From positions 7,502,001 through 7,566,000 of the forward strand of contig NZ_CP043661.1 of the NCBI RefSeq assembly GCF_014217565.1: a DNA stretch of 64,000 bases. The letters run 5' to 3'. Below are positions 54,190 through 63,114 of the stretch, piece after piece; positions within the stretch are counted from its first letter, which is position 1; each line of letters starts with the position of its first letter. The notes beneath the pieces are model-generated. The model did not search any database. It was not told the origin of the DNA and saw only the letters and a list, made by a program, of their open reading frames with translations. Both the position numbers and the translations under genes were made by a program. This DNA is from Kribbella qitaiheensis (lineage in GTDB: Bacteria > Actinomycetota > Actinomycetes > Propionibacteriales > Kribbellaceae).

Positions 54190-54705
54190 GTGAGGCACAT
54201 CGACAGCGATCCGGCGGCGGAGGTTGCGGCGCTCTACGCGCGGACCTGGCCGCGGCTGATCGGTGTGCTGGTGTCGATCGGGGGTTCGCGAGCCGACGCC
54301 GAAGAAGTAGCGCAGGACGCGTATGTGAAGCTGCTCGGCCGCTGGGACCGGATCCGCCGGTACGACGATCCGGAGGCCTGGGTGCGAGCGGTCGCAGTAC
54401 GGACGCTCGTGAGCAGGTTGCGGCGTCACCAGGTGGCTGCGCGGGCCTCCGCGAAGCTGCTGGGAAGGACCGGGGAGGTTCGCGGGCCGGACGGCGACGC
54501 GCTGGATGTGTCGGCCGCGCTGGGCAGGATCACTCCCGCCCAACGAGCTGTGGTGGTGCTGCATCACGTGATGGATCTACCGATCGAACAGGTGGCCGAC
54601 GAGCTCGGACTGCCGCCGGGGACGGTCAAGTCCCGGTTGGCCCGAGCCAGGCAGGCGCTGGCCCCACTACTCGCCGTACAGGAGGAGGTGCCCAACCATG
54701 TCTGA
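54190..54705 (+). CDS. ECF sigma factor (SigE/SigM-like)
   Basis: Extracytoplasmic-function sigma factor of 171 residues: region 2 is ALYARTWPRLIGVLVSIGGS and ADAEEVAQDAYVKLLGRWDR; region 4 is ALGRITPAQRAVVVLHHVMD and LPPGTVKSRLARARQAL. It directs RNA polymerase to stress genes. The start is GTG at 54190; an in-frame ATG at 54154 is less likely. It overlaps by 8 bp a gene for a membrane protein that may be its anti-sigma factor. Confidence 0.88.
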   Translation: MRHIDSDPAAEVAALYARTWPRLIGVLVSIGGSRADAEEVAQDAYVKLLGRWDRIRRYDDPEAWVRAVAVRTLVSRLRRHQVAARASAKLLGRTGEVRGPDGDALDVSAALGRITPAQRAVVVLHHVMDLPIEQVADELGLPPGTVKSRLARARQALAPLLAVQEEVPNHV

Positions 54706-55300
54706 TCTGCACGAGCTACTGACCGAGTATGTCGACGAGCAGACCCCCGACCAGGCGCCACCGTTCACGCAGGTGGAGCGCGTCCTTCGCCGACAGCGTC
54801 GCCGCCGCAACCTGGCAACCGTGGCAGTGGTGGCGCTGCTGGCTGGTGGCTTCGCAGTCGCGGCCGTGGACCTGCCACGAGGCGCGGAGGAACCGGCGAC
54901 ACCACCGACGTCGACCAGTACGCCGGTGCTCGGTGTGCTCGACGACGGCCCGCCGCCCGCCAAGTTCAAGTTCGGTACGACGCTGATGGTCCTGGACGGG
55001 GAGATCCCGATCGTGAGCGTCACCGCCGACCCGAGCGACACCGCCGGCGTGATCGTCGACGCCGCCCGCGACAACAGTGAGACCTGCATTCCGCACACGA
55101 TGGTGCGGATTCTGGCGCAGGACGCCAAGACGGTCCGGATCGCCGCCTACCGGTACTCGGTGGCGCCGGATCAGCCCGAGACCCAGCAGTGTCTGAAACC
55201 TGGTGGAAAAGACCTGCGGATCCCGCTGGATCTGCGCTGGCAACTCGGGAGCAGGAAGGTGCTGGCCGGCACGACTGGGAACCGGTCGGTCCTGAACTGA
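54698..55300 (+). CDS. Single-pass membrane protein, possible anti-sigma partner
   Basis: A 200-residue protein: a cytoplasmic N-terminus of 45 residues (MSDLHELLTEYVDEQTPDQA) with a cluster of Arg (RRQRRRR) before one membrane helix (NLATVAVVALLAGGFAVAAV), then an extracytoplasmic Thr/Pro-rich linker and a beta-rich domain with two Cys. The position after an ECF gene and the topology fit a co-encoded anti-sigma factor, although no zinc-binding HxxxCxxC motif is present. Confidence 0.7.
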   Translation: MSDLHELLTEYVDEQTPDQAPPFTQVERVLRRQRRRRNLATVAVVALLAGGFAVAAVDLPRGAEEPATPPTSTSTPVLGVLDDGPPPAKFKFGTTLMVLDGEIPIVSVTADPSDTAGVIVDAARDNSETCIPHTMVRILAQDAKTVRIAAYRYSVAPDQPETQQCLKPGGKDLRIPLDLRWQLGSRKVLAGTTGNRSVLN

Positions 55301-55349
55301 CGACCTCGCCGGGGCGGACCGCGACCACCCCGGCGAGGAAGTCTGTTGC

Positions 55350-55568
55350 TCAGTGCGTCGCCAGCGTCTGACGCCAGACGTCGCTCACCACGGTCGGTCG
55401 CATGCCGACGCCGAGGTAGAGCTGTACGGCCGGCGTCGGGTTCGAGCTGTCCACATGCAGGATCGTCCCGCCCAGCCCGGCCGCCGAGTCGATCGCGAAC
55501 GCGTCCTTGAGCAGGAAGGTGGCCAGTCCCCGGCCGCGTGCGGCGGCGACGAACCGAAGGTCGGCCAT
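55350..55568 (-). pseudogene. Truncated tandem copy of a GNAT C-terminus
   Basis: A 72-residue frame (RFVAAARGRGLATFLLKDAF, NPTPAVQLYLGVGMRPTVV) that closely parallels the last 70 residues of the upstream GNAT, down to the ending RQTLATH against RRTLATR. It starts inside the stop of that gene (ATGA). Only the acetyl-CoA-binding half of a GNAT is present, so it is probably the remnant of a duplicated gene. Confidence 0.65.
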
Positions 55569-56422
55569 CAGCGGGTCGCCAGCGTTCGGCGCCAGACGTC
55601 GATGACGAGGGTGGCGCGCATGCCGACCGAGATGTACAGGCCGAGAGCCGGGGTCGGATTGTTCGTGTCGACGTGCAGGAGCGTGCCGCTCCGCCCGGCC
55701 GCGGCGTCGAGGGCGAAGGCGTCTCGCAACAGGTACTTCGCCAGGCCACGACCACGGGCCTCCTTGAGGACGCCGAGCCGCCCGATGTAGCCGCAGTTCT
55801 CGTCCGACACGAACTGCTCGGTGCATTCCCGGTAGGCGACCGGCTGCCCGTCCAGCTCCATCAAGGTCAGCTGGGACCAGTCGAAGGTCGACATCGCTTC
55901 CCGCGACTTGAACCACTCGTCGTACGGCCGCGGCACGAACCCGAACTGCCCTTCGAAACTTTCGGTGTGTACTTCGTACGCCGCGCGCCGGGTCGCCTCG
56001 TCGAACGTGCCCCGGTGGATCACCACCTCCGCGGGTGGCTCCGGCACGGGCACCGGCCCGGTGTGGTCGATCCGCATCCGGTGGTACGTCGTCGCCGGCG
56101 CGAATCCGGCGCCCGCGAGCAGCTCCCGCCTCTCGACGTCCTCCCGGTAGACGCCGGCGTCGGCAAAGATCTCGGTGTGCCCGTTGGTGCGCCCCAGGTC
56201 GGCGGCGCGGGCGGTCGACTGCTCGAGCAGCCACTGGGCCACGACGGCATCCAGGGTGACGATGCCGACGTCGATCAGGCTGTGATCGCCCTTGCCGAAG
56301 ACGTTGCCGTAGCCGACGAGCTCCTCCCCGGCGTACACCAGCCAGCCGTCGGTCTCCAGGTCGAAGCCGGGTTCGGCCAGCTCGTCGGCCATGTCGTCCA
56401 GCGTAGGCAGCGCGACGGTCAT
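55568..56422 (-). CDS. Two-domain GNAT acetyltransferase
   Basis: A 284-residue protein with two GNAT-like halves, as in mycothiol-synthase-like proteins. The second half has IGRLGVLKEARGRGLAKYLL for acetyl-CoA and NNPTPALGLYISVGMRATLV at the end; the first half is degenerate (WLVYAGEELVGYGNVFGKG). The N-terminus looks about 40 residues short of similar proteins. Acceptor unknown. Confidence 0.8.
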   Translation of the reverse strand: MTVALPTLDDMADELAEPGFDLETDGWLVYAGEELVGYGNVFGKGDHSLIDVGIVTLDAVVAQWLLEQSTARAADLGRTNGHTEIFADAGVYREDVERRELLAGAGFAPATTYHRMRIDHTGPVPVPEPPAEVVIHRGTFDEATRRAAYEVHTESFEGQFGFVPRPYDEWFKSREAMSTFDWSQLTLMELDGQPVAYRECTEQFVSDENCGYIGRLGVLKEARGRGLAKYLLRDAFALDAAAGRSGTLLHVDTNNPTPALGLYISVGMRATLVIDVWRRTLATR

Positions 56423-56488
56423 CCCATCATCGTGGAGAAGGACCGTCGCGCTGTCTAATTCATATTTAAAACCCTCTAGCCTATTTCA

Positions 56489-58060
56489 TTAGCAGGCCTT
56501 CACCCATTCGCCACAGTTATCGGCAGCAGTGCGAGCCAGGTCCGGCTTCATCGCGGCGACCGGGGCCTGATCGGTCCAGGAAGCCAGCAGTACGCCGACC
56601 GCGTCCTCGACCGAGCGGGGACTGGTCAGGTAGTTGTTGCTCAGCATCGAGAAGACGAGCTTGCGGCCGTCCTTGGTCGACACGTATCCCGACAACGCCG
56701 TGACGCCGGTCAGCGAACCGGTCTTGCCGTGCAGGTTGTTCGCTGCCGGTGTGTTGGCCATCCGGTTGCGGAGCGTCCCGCCGACGAACCGGTTCGGGTT
56801 ACCGGCGATCGGCAGCGCGTCGTACCACTGCTGGAACCACGGCTCGTGCTGCGCGGCGATCAGGAGGTCGGTGACGCTATCGGCGGTCACGTTCACCTTG
56901 CGGGACAGGCCGGAGCCGTCGGACAAGCGGATCGTGCTCGTGTCCACTCCGACGCTCTGCGCGTACTGCGTGACAACGTTGAGGCCGGCGGGCCAACTGC
57001 CGTCTGCGGCCGCTACTGCGCCCATCGCCTTCACCAGCGTCTCCGCGTGCATGTTGTTGGAGAGCTTGAGGAACGGCGTCATCAGTTCGCCGACAGTCAT
57101 CGACTCGTCCCGTGCCAACCGGCGGGCAGCGGCCGGTGCTGCCGACGTACGGATGTGTCCGTCGACCCGGATGCCCTGAGCGGTCAGGGCGCGCCGGAAC
57201 ACGTCCGCGGCGTACAGGGTCGGCTCCCAGACCGTGACCCACTCCTGGCTGAGGGTGTCGTCGGCGGGCACCGAGCCAGTGACATGTACGACGTTGGTGC
57301 CGTGGTCGCGCTCGATGGTCAGGGTGTTGTCGGAGCCGGCGGCGCCCGTCTTGGCCGTGCTCACCAGCTTGATCACGTCGTTGGGCGGGACCAGGTTGAG
57401 CTTGACCGGAGCGCCGACCGTCGCACCCGGCAAGCTCTCGACGATCGCCGTGCCGGAGTCGTAGTCGGTGTTGGGAGCCAGCGTCAGCGCCGAGATCTGG
57501 GCGCTGTAGTAGAACGGCTCGTCGTCCCAGGCCCAGCTGTCGCCGAGGCGGACCTTGTCGAAGTACGTGTCGTCGGCGACCAGATCACCGTCGACCCGCC
57601 GGATGCCGGCGGTGGCGAGCTGCTTGGCGAGTGCGACGTAGTCCGACTCGAGCGCGGTCGGATCACCGAAGCCCTTCAGGTAAAGGTTTCCGCGCAGCTT
57701 TCCCTGCTGCACGGCCGCGGTCGCGAGGACGTCGGTGTGGAAGCGGAAGTCCGGGCCGAGGGTGTGCATCGCGGCCGTGGAGCTGAACAGCTTCGTGTTG
57801 GAGGCGGGCAGCAGCCGCGTGCTGCCGTTGTGGTCGTACAGCGTCTCCCCGGTCGTCACGTCCCGGACGACCAGGCCGACCTGCGACCCGTCGTACCGCG
57901 GGTCCTGCAGCAATGTGTCCAGCTGTTGCTGCAACGGCGTGACCTGTACCGCGGCGGGCGCGGTCGCTCCGACGGACTGGGTGACCAGCCCCGCGGTGGC
58001 CGCGACCGCAGCGGCGACGGCGACCAACCCACGCGATGACACTCTCGGTAAATACTTCAC
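56489..58060 (-). CDS. dacB: D-alanyl-D-alanine carboxypeptidase/endopeptidase (PBP4, S13)
   Basis: Exported penicillin-binding protein of 523 residues with a signal peptide (about 1-32). Active-site motifs: SNTK (Ser87-Lys90), SNN in LKLSNNMHAE and KTG in LHGKTGSLTG. The inserted beta domain of S13 enzymes lies between the first two motifs. It trims peptidoglycan stem peptides outside the membrane. It diverges from the GH43 gene, with 171 bp of apparent regulatory sequence between them. Confidence 0.94.
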   Translation of the reverse strand: MKYLPRVSSRGLVAVAAAVAATAGLVTQSVGATAPAAVQVTPLQQQLDTLLQDPRYDGSQVGLVVRDVTTGETLYDHNGSTRLLPASNTKLFSSTAAMHTLGPDFRFHTDVLATAAVQQGKLRGNLYLKGFGDPTALESDYVALAKQLATAGIRRVDGDLVADDTYFDKVRLGDSWAWDDEPFYYSAQISALTLAPNTDYDSGTAIVESLPGATVGAPVKLNLVPPNDVIKLVSTAKTGAAGSDNTLTIERDHGTNVVHVTGSVPADDTLSQEWVTVWEPTLYAADVFRRALTAQGIRVDGHIRTSAAPAAARRLARDESMTVGELMTPFLKLSNNMHAETLVKAMGAVAAADGSWPAGLNVVTQYAQSVGVDTSTIRLSDGSGLSRKVNVTADSVTDLLIAAQHEPWFQQWYDALPIAGNPNRFVGGTLRNRMANTPAANNLHGKTGSLTGVTALSGYVSTKDGRKLVFSMLSNNYLTSPRSVEDAVGVLLASWTDQAPVAAMKPDLARTAADNCGEWVKAC

Positions 58061-58231
58061 GAGAAACTCCTAGGCTTCAGGCGGAAACCAACTATCCGGG
58101 AGTCTCCACCGCCAGACCCCGTGGGTCCAGCAGTCGGCGAATTTCAATCGGTCGAGACCACCTCTCGCGCTCTAGGTGAATCGATGGAAAAGTTGGGGTC
58201 ACAGGTTCCGCCCCACCTGAGGAGTGCTTCG

Positions 58232-59551
58232 ATGACCAGACGATTGCTTGCCGCCGCTGTCGCGGCCGTGGCCCTGCTGAGCGCGTTGACGCCGGCCGAG
58301 GCCGCCGTACGAGCGCCGCAGAAGACGACCGCGGCGGTGTTCCCGACCGACGTGATCGGGGAGGACTTCCCGGATCCGGACGTGTTACAGAAGAACGGCA
58401 CCTGGTACGCCTACTCGACGAACAACGGTCGCGGGAATGTGCCCGTCGCCAGTGCGCCGAGCGCCAACGGGCCGTGGACGATCCGCGGCGACGCGATGCC
58501 CGGCGGGCCGTCCGCCTCCTGGGCCCAAGGCGGCCGCACCTGGGCGCCCGACGTCTACCCGAACCCGGACGGCAGCTTCACCCTCACCTATACGGCCTGG
58601 CACAAGACGTCGGGCCGGCAGTGCATCGGCGTCGCCACGGCGAGCTCCGCGGTCGGCCCGTTCACCCCGGTCGGCACCCAGCCGCTCATCTGCCCGCTGA
58701 ACCTCGGCGGCGCCATCGACGCGAACACCTTCGTCGCGAACGACGGCACCCGCTACCTGGTCTGGAAGAACGACGGCAACGCGATCAGCCGGCCGTCCAC
58801 CCTGTGGCTGACCCGTACTTCGAACAACGGCACCACCCTTGTCGGCGGGAACACCGCGATGCTCACGTCGAACGGGGTGATCGAGGCCCCCGACCTGGTC
58901 CAGCGCGGAAGCCAGTACGTGCTGTTCTTCTCCGGCGGCGGCTACAACGATTGCAACTACCTCACGTCGTACGCGACCTCGCCCAGCCTCAGCGGCCCGT
59001 GGACCACGGCGTACCGTCCGCTGATGACCACCGCAACCTTCGACAACCACGTCTGCGGTCCTGGCGGCGCGGACTTCAACAGCAGCGGCAAGGTGTTCCT
59101 GCACGGCTGGGTGAACGGCTCCCGGCACCTGTACGTCGCGGACGTCGGCTGGGCGAACGACTTTCCGGTGGTCCGTGGCAGCCGGGTCCGCACCGAAGCA
59201 GAGCGCGGCACGCTGAACAATTGCGTCGTCCGCACCGGAGCCGCCGGAGCTTCCGAGGGAGCCGTCGCCGCCCACATCGACTACGCGGACTCGTGGGTGC
59301 AGGTCTCCTTCTTCGCCCCGGCCGCGGGCGGCTACACGCTGTGGGTCGGCTTCGCGAACGGCATGGGCTCCACCTCGAGCCACGGTGTCGTTGTCAACGG
59401 CAACAGCCAGGGTGTGGTCAACTACCCGGTGACAGGCTGGGACAACTGGCAGCAGACAGCCGTTCAGATCACTCTGAACGCGGGCTGGAACACCGTCCGG
59501 CTGACCAAGGGCACGCTGTACGCCGAAGTGGACTACCTCGAACTCCAGTGA
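58232..59551 (+). CDS. Secreted GH43-type glycosidase with C-terminal carbohydrate-binding module
   Basis: A 439-residue secreted enzyme: signal peptide (about 1-24, cut after AEA), five-bladed propeller at about 35-320 (IGEDFPDPDVLQKNGTWYAY holds the catalytic-base Asp and GVIEAPDLVQRGSQYVLFFS the acid Glu), then a beta-sandwich of about 125 residues resembling CBM35/CBM6 (VRTEAERGTLNNCVV start, LTKGTLYAEVDYLEL end). GH43 enzymes cut arabinans or xylans. GGAG lies 8 bases before the ATG, which is why the longer upstream frame is rejected. Confidence 0.88.
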   Translation: MTRRLLAAAVAAVALLSALTPAEAAVRAPQKTTAAVFPTDVIGEDFPDPDVLQKNGTWYAYSTNNGRGNVPVASAPSANGPWTIRGDAMPGGPSASWAQGGRTWAPDVYPNPDGSFTLTYTAWHKTSGRQCIGVATASSAVGPFTPVGTQPLICPLNLGGAIDANTFVANDGTRYLVWKNDGNAISRPSTLWLTRTSNNGTTLVGGNTAMLTSNGVIEAPDLVQRGSQYVLFFSGGGYNDCNYLTSYATSPSLSGPWTTAYRPLMTTATFDNHVCGPGGADFNSSGKVFLHGWVNGSRHLYVADVGWANDFPVVRGSRVRTEAERGTLNNCVVRTGAAGASEGAVAAHIDYADSWVQVSFFAPAAGGYTLWVGFANGMGSTSSHGVVVNGNSQGVVNYPVTGWDNWQQTAVQITLNAGWNTVRLTKGTLYAEVDYLELQ

Positions 59552-59612
59552 GGGTTCCCCCAGTAGGCTCGGTGCGGAACCACATCGCATCACGGGGAGT
59601 CCGGACCAGCAG

Positions 59613-61748
59613 ATGGCAAAACCACCAGAACAGGTGTCCGCCGAGCGGCCGCGCCGGCGGTCGCCTGGCTGGCTGGACCTGCGCCGGACCACCCGGGGTC
59701 TGCAGGCGATGTTCTACGGCGCGCTGGCGTCGCTGATCTCGCTGGCGATCACGTTCTGGACCCTGCCGCAGATCAGCAGCGACGGCCGGCTGCCGATCCT
59801 GCGGCTGGTGGTGCTGCTGGCCGTGATCGGGCTGGTGATGCGCTGGATCCTGGCCGGTGTCGCGATCCTGATCGGCTCGGTCGGCGTCCTGATCGGCGGC
59901 CTGTTGTCGCAGTTCTGGGTGGTCTATCTCGGCGTCACCGTCGACCCCGGCGTGAAGCTGCACGGCGGGGTCGAGGCGCCGGTGATCGTGTCGATCGTGA
60001 TGGCCTCGGTTAGCGCCTTCGTCGGCTGGCTCGCGTACGCCGGCAGTGACGACGCCTATGTGTCCGAGGTGATGCGGGTCGTCCGCCGCCGGGCCCGGCG
60101 GATCCAGGCCACGCCGAAGACCGGGATGCTGATCATCCAGCTCGACGGCCTGTCCGCGCCGCTGCTCAACTGGATGGTGATGGCGGGCAACCTGCCACAC
60201 CTGGGTGGCTGGATCCGTGAGGGCAGCCACTCGATGGTCGGCTGGCATACCGGCGTACCGGCGACCACACCGGCCAGCCAGGCGGGCATCCTGCACGGTG
60301 GCTCCGGGCAGATCCCGGCCTTCCGCTGGTACGAGAAGGAAACCAGCCGGGTGATGGTGACGAACCGGGCCCGCGACGCCGCCGAGATCGAGGCCCGGAT
60401 GTCGACCGGCCGTGGCCTGCTCGCCGACGGCGGGGTCAGCATCAGCAACAACTGGTCCGGCGACGCCGACCGCTCGGTGCTGGTCTTCAGCCGGGCCGCG
60501 CTGCCGACCGGGCGGAGCCGTGGCTACGTCCGCTTCTTCTCCAGTCCGCAGGGTGCCGCTCGCGGCCTCGTCCTGTGCGTGGGGGAGATGATCAAGGAGC
60601 TGCACCAGGCGCGCCGGCAACGCCGCCGGAACCTGATCCCCCGGGTCAAGCGCGGTGGTTCGTACATCTTCCTGCGAGCCATCTCGAACGTGCTGCTCCG
60701 CGACCTGAACGTCTCCCTCATCACCGACGAACTGGTCAAGGGCACGCCGGTGATCTACTGCGACTTCGTCGACTACGACGAGGTCGCCCACCACGCCGGC
60801 CCGACCCGGCCGGAGTCCCTGCAGACGCTGGAAGGGCTCGACCGGGTGCTGGGCGCGCTGAAGCGGATCATCGACACGCTGCCGCATTCGTACGAGATCG
60901 TCGTGCTGTCCGACCACGGCCAGAGTCAGGGATCGACCTTCCTGCAGCGCTACGGACGGACCCTGACCGAGGTGGTCGACGACCTGGTCGACACCACCAA
61001 GGAGCCGGTCGCGGCGACCGGCAAGTCGGAGGGCTGGGGTCCGGTGAACGCCTTCCTGACCGAGCTGAGCCTGCGCCGCAGCGTGGCCGGCACCGTTACC
61101 CGGAAGGCCCTGCACGGCAAGGCGTCCCGCGGCGAGATCGAGCTCGGCCCCAGGGACTGCGAGCCGACGGTCGCGGCAGATGAGCAGATGGTGGTCACCG
61201 CGTCCGGCAACCTGGCCCTGATCTACCTGGCGACCACGCCCGGACGGGTGCCGTTGGAGGAGCTCGAACTGCTCCACCCGAGGCTGATCCCGGGCCTGGC
61301 GACGCACCCGGGAGTCGGATTCGTCGTGGTCGACACACTGGCCGAGGGACCGGTGGCGATCGGCCGGGCCGGCGTGCACGTGCTGCGGTCGAGCCGGATC
61401 GAAGGCATCGACCCGCTCACGGCGTACGGCGACCACGCGGCCGACTCGATGCTGCGGCAGGCCGAGATGCCGCACAACGGGGACATCGTGGTGATCAGCC
61501 GGGTCGACGAGTACACCGACGAGGTGGCCGCGTTCGAAGAGCTGGTCGGGTGCCACGGTGGTATGGGCGGCTGGCAGACCGAAGCGATGCTGGTCCACCC
61601 GCGGCGCTTCCTGGTCGAGAAGCCACCCGTGGGCTCCGACGCGGTGCACGACCTGCTGATCAGCTGGCTCGAGCAGATCGGCCAGCGTCGCGACGAGGAG
61701 CCGGCCGAACAGGTCGTTGCTCCGTCGGATGCGAATGTGGAGGCCTGA
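59613..61748 (+). CDS. Membrane protein with alkaline-phosphatase/phosphodiesterase domain
   Basis: A 711-residue protein: four hydrophobic helices in the first 155 residues (holin-like arrangement, e.g. LVVLLAVIGLVMRWILAGVA), then an alkaline-phosphatase-superfamily domain. Metal-site signatures: LIIQLDGLSAPLLNWMV, WHTGVPATTPASQAGILHGG (Thr region), YCDFVDYDEVAHHAGP and IVVLSDHGQSQGS. It probably hydrolyses a phosphodiester or phosphate ester at the membrane; substrate unknown. It is followed 2 bp later by the MBL-fold gene. Confidence 0.85.
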   Translation: MAKPPEQVSAERPRRRSPGWLDLRRTTRGLQAMFYGALASLISLAITFWTLPQISSDGRLPILRLVVLLAVIGLVMRWILAGVAILIGSVGVLIGGLLSQFWVVYLGVTVDPGVKLHGGVEAPVIVSIVMASVSAFVGWLAYAGSDDAYVSEVMRVVRRRARRIQATPKTGMLIIQLDGLSAPLLNWMVMAGNLPHLGGWIREGSHSMVGWHTGVPATTPASQAGILHGGSGQIPAFRWYEKETSRVMVTNRARDAAEIEARMSTGRGLLADGGVSISNNWSGDADRSVLVFSRAALPTGRSRGYVRFFSSPQGAARGLVLCVGEMIKELHQARRQRRRNLIPRVKRGGSYIFLRAISNVLLRDLNVSLITDELVKGTPVIYCDFVDYDEVAHHAGPTRPESLQTLEGLDRVLGALKRIIDTLPHSYEIVVLSDHGQSQGSTFLQRYGRTLTEVVDDLVDTTKEPVAATGKSEGWGPVNAFLTELSLRRSVAGTVTRKALHGKASRGEIELGPRDCEPTVAADEQMVVTASGNLALIYLATTPGRVPLEELELLHPRLIPGLATHPGVGFVVVDTLAEGPVAIGRAGVHVLRSSRIEGIDPLTAYGDHAADSMLRQAEMPHNGDIVVISRVDEYTDEVAAFEELVGCHGGMGGWQTEAMLVHPRRFLVEKPPVGSDAVHDLLISWLEQIGQRRDEEPAEQVVAPSDANVEA

Positions 61749-61750
61749 GA

Positions 61751-62518
61751 GTGCGGATCACCTGGTGGGGGCACGCCACCACCACCATCGAGGAGAACGG
61801 AACCCGCCTCCTGACCGATCCGGTGCTGACCTCCCGGATCGCGCATCTGCGCCGCCGTCGCGGCCCGGTTCCGTTGCCGGTCGCAGGCGACTGCGATGCC
61901 GTGCTGGTTTCGCACCTGCATGCCGATCACCTCCACCTGACCTCGCTGCCGTCGGTCTCACCGGACGCGGCCCTCGTGGTGCCGCGCGGTGCGGCGAAGC
62001 TGATCCAGCAGGACCTGGGAACGACCTACGCCGACCGTTGCATCGAGGTTGCCCCTGGCAACCAACTCCGGATCGGCAGCTTGGATATCACTGCCGTAAC
62101 GGCTGACCACGACGGCCGCCGGCTGCCCTGGTCGTCGCACCGCGGCCCTGCGCTCGGCTATCGCATCGACGGCACGCCCAGCGTGTGGTTCGCCGGCGAC
62201 ACCGACCTGTACGACGGGCTCGCGGCCGAGGCGGGGCCGGTGGATCTGGCGCTCGTCCCGGTCGGCGGCTGGGGTCCCTCGCTCGGTCCTGGGCACCTCG
62301 ACCCGGTCCGCGCGGCCGAAGCGGTTCGCCGGGTCGGCGCGCGCGTCGCCGTACCGGTGCACTACGGGACGTTCTGGCCGATCGGGTGCGACTGGCTGAA
62401 ACCGGAGTTGTTCCTGTCGCCCGGGTCGCAGTTCAAGGCGGCGATGGCAGAGCTCGATCCGGCCGTGAAGGTAGAACTACTGGCGCCGGGGGATTCGGCC
62501 GAGGTGGTTCATCGATGA
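61751..62518 (+). CDS. MBL-fold metal-dependent hydrolase
   Basis: A 255-residue metallo-beta-lactamase-fold protein: VSHLHADHLH (His55, His57, Asp59, His60), TADHDGRR, WFAGDTDLYDG and PVHYGTFWP. It resembles UlaG/NAPE-PLD-like hydrolases (WWGHATTTIEENGTRLLTDP start). The start is GTG at 61751. Its stop overlaps the DedA gene (ATGA). NAPE-PLD-type enzymes act on phospholipids, which would fit the neighbours, but this is inference. Confidence 0.85.
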   Translation: MRITWWGHATTTIEENGTRLLTDPVLTSRIAHLRRRRGPVPLPVAGDCDAVLVSHLHADHLHLTSLPSVSPDAALVVPRGAAKLIQQDLGTTYADRCIEVAPGNQLRIGSLDITAVTADHDGRRLPWSSHRGPALGYRIDGTPSVWFAGDTDLYDGLAAEAGPVDLALVPVGGWGPSLGPGHLDPVRAAEAVRRVGARVAVPVHYGTFWPIGCDWLKPELFLSPGSQFKAAMAELDPAVKVELLAPGDSAEVVHR

Positions 62519-63108
62519 CGGGCGACGACTTCGGCTGGCTGTACCTGGCCGCCCTGGCCGGCGCGGTCCTGCTCGGCGCCGTGCTGCCGGTCGTGCCGAC
62601 CGGCGCGGCCGTCTCAGCGGGTGCGGTGCTGGCTTCGCACAGCAACCCGATCGGTCTGATCGGCGTACTGATCGCGGGTGCGGGCGGGGCGTATGCCGGT
62701 GACCTGATCGTGTACGCCGCCTGCCGGGCGGGTGGGGAGAAGCTCGCGAAGAGGGTCGGCTGGCTCCGCGACAACGCGTCGCTGGACGCGATTCGCGAGC
62801 GGTTGGCCGAGCATGAGATCACCGTGTTGCTGACGTCCAGGTTGATACCTGGCGGCCGGGTGCCGGTGCTGCTGGCGGCCGGTCTCGCGGGGTACCGCTG
62901 GCATCGGTTCGCAGTCGTCGACCTGGCGGCGTCGTCGCTGTGGTCCGCGGTCTACATGGCGATCGGGCTGCTGGGCTACGCGCTGTTCGACAAGCCGTGG
63001 CAGGGGGTCGTGGCTGCGATCGCCCTGGTGCTGCTGACCACGGTGGTCAGCAGTGTGATCCAGCGACTCCGGAAAAAGACGGCCGCGGCGAAGCTGACCG
63101 CCGACTGA
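62515..63108 (+). CDS. DedA-family membrane protein
   Basis: A 197-residue SNARE-associated/DedA (VTT-domain) protein: LLGAVLPVVPTGAAVSAGAV as the re-entrant segment, the ARG-type motif in LTSRLIPGGRVPVLLAAGLA, and four to five hydrophobic helices. DedA proteins include flippases for undecaprenyl phosphate or phosphatidylethanolamine. Translationally coupled to the MBL-fold gene; third gene of the operon. Confidence 0.88.
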   Translation: MTGDDFGWLYLAALAGAVLLGAVLPVVPTGAAVSAGAVLASHSNPIGLIGVLIAGAGGAYAGDLIVYAACRAGGEKLAKRVGWLRDNASLDAIRERLAEHEITVLLTSRLIPGGRVPVLLAAGLAGYRWHRFAVVDLAASSLWSAVYMAIGLLGYALFDKPWQGVVAAIALVLLTTVVSSVIQRLRKKTAAAKLTAD

Positions 63109-63114
63109 GCGGCT

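Noticed and set aside
59469..61649. Open frame of 726 codons opposite the membrane phosphodiesterase gene
   Set aside because: Very rich in His, Asp, Arg and Gln, as expected of the complement of a GC-rich gene; no start signal or family match.
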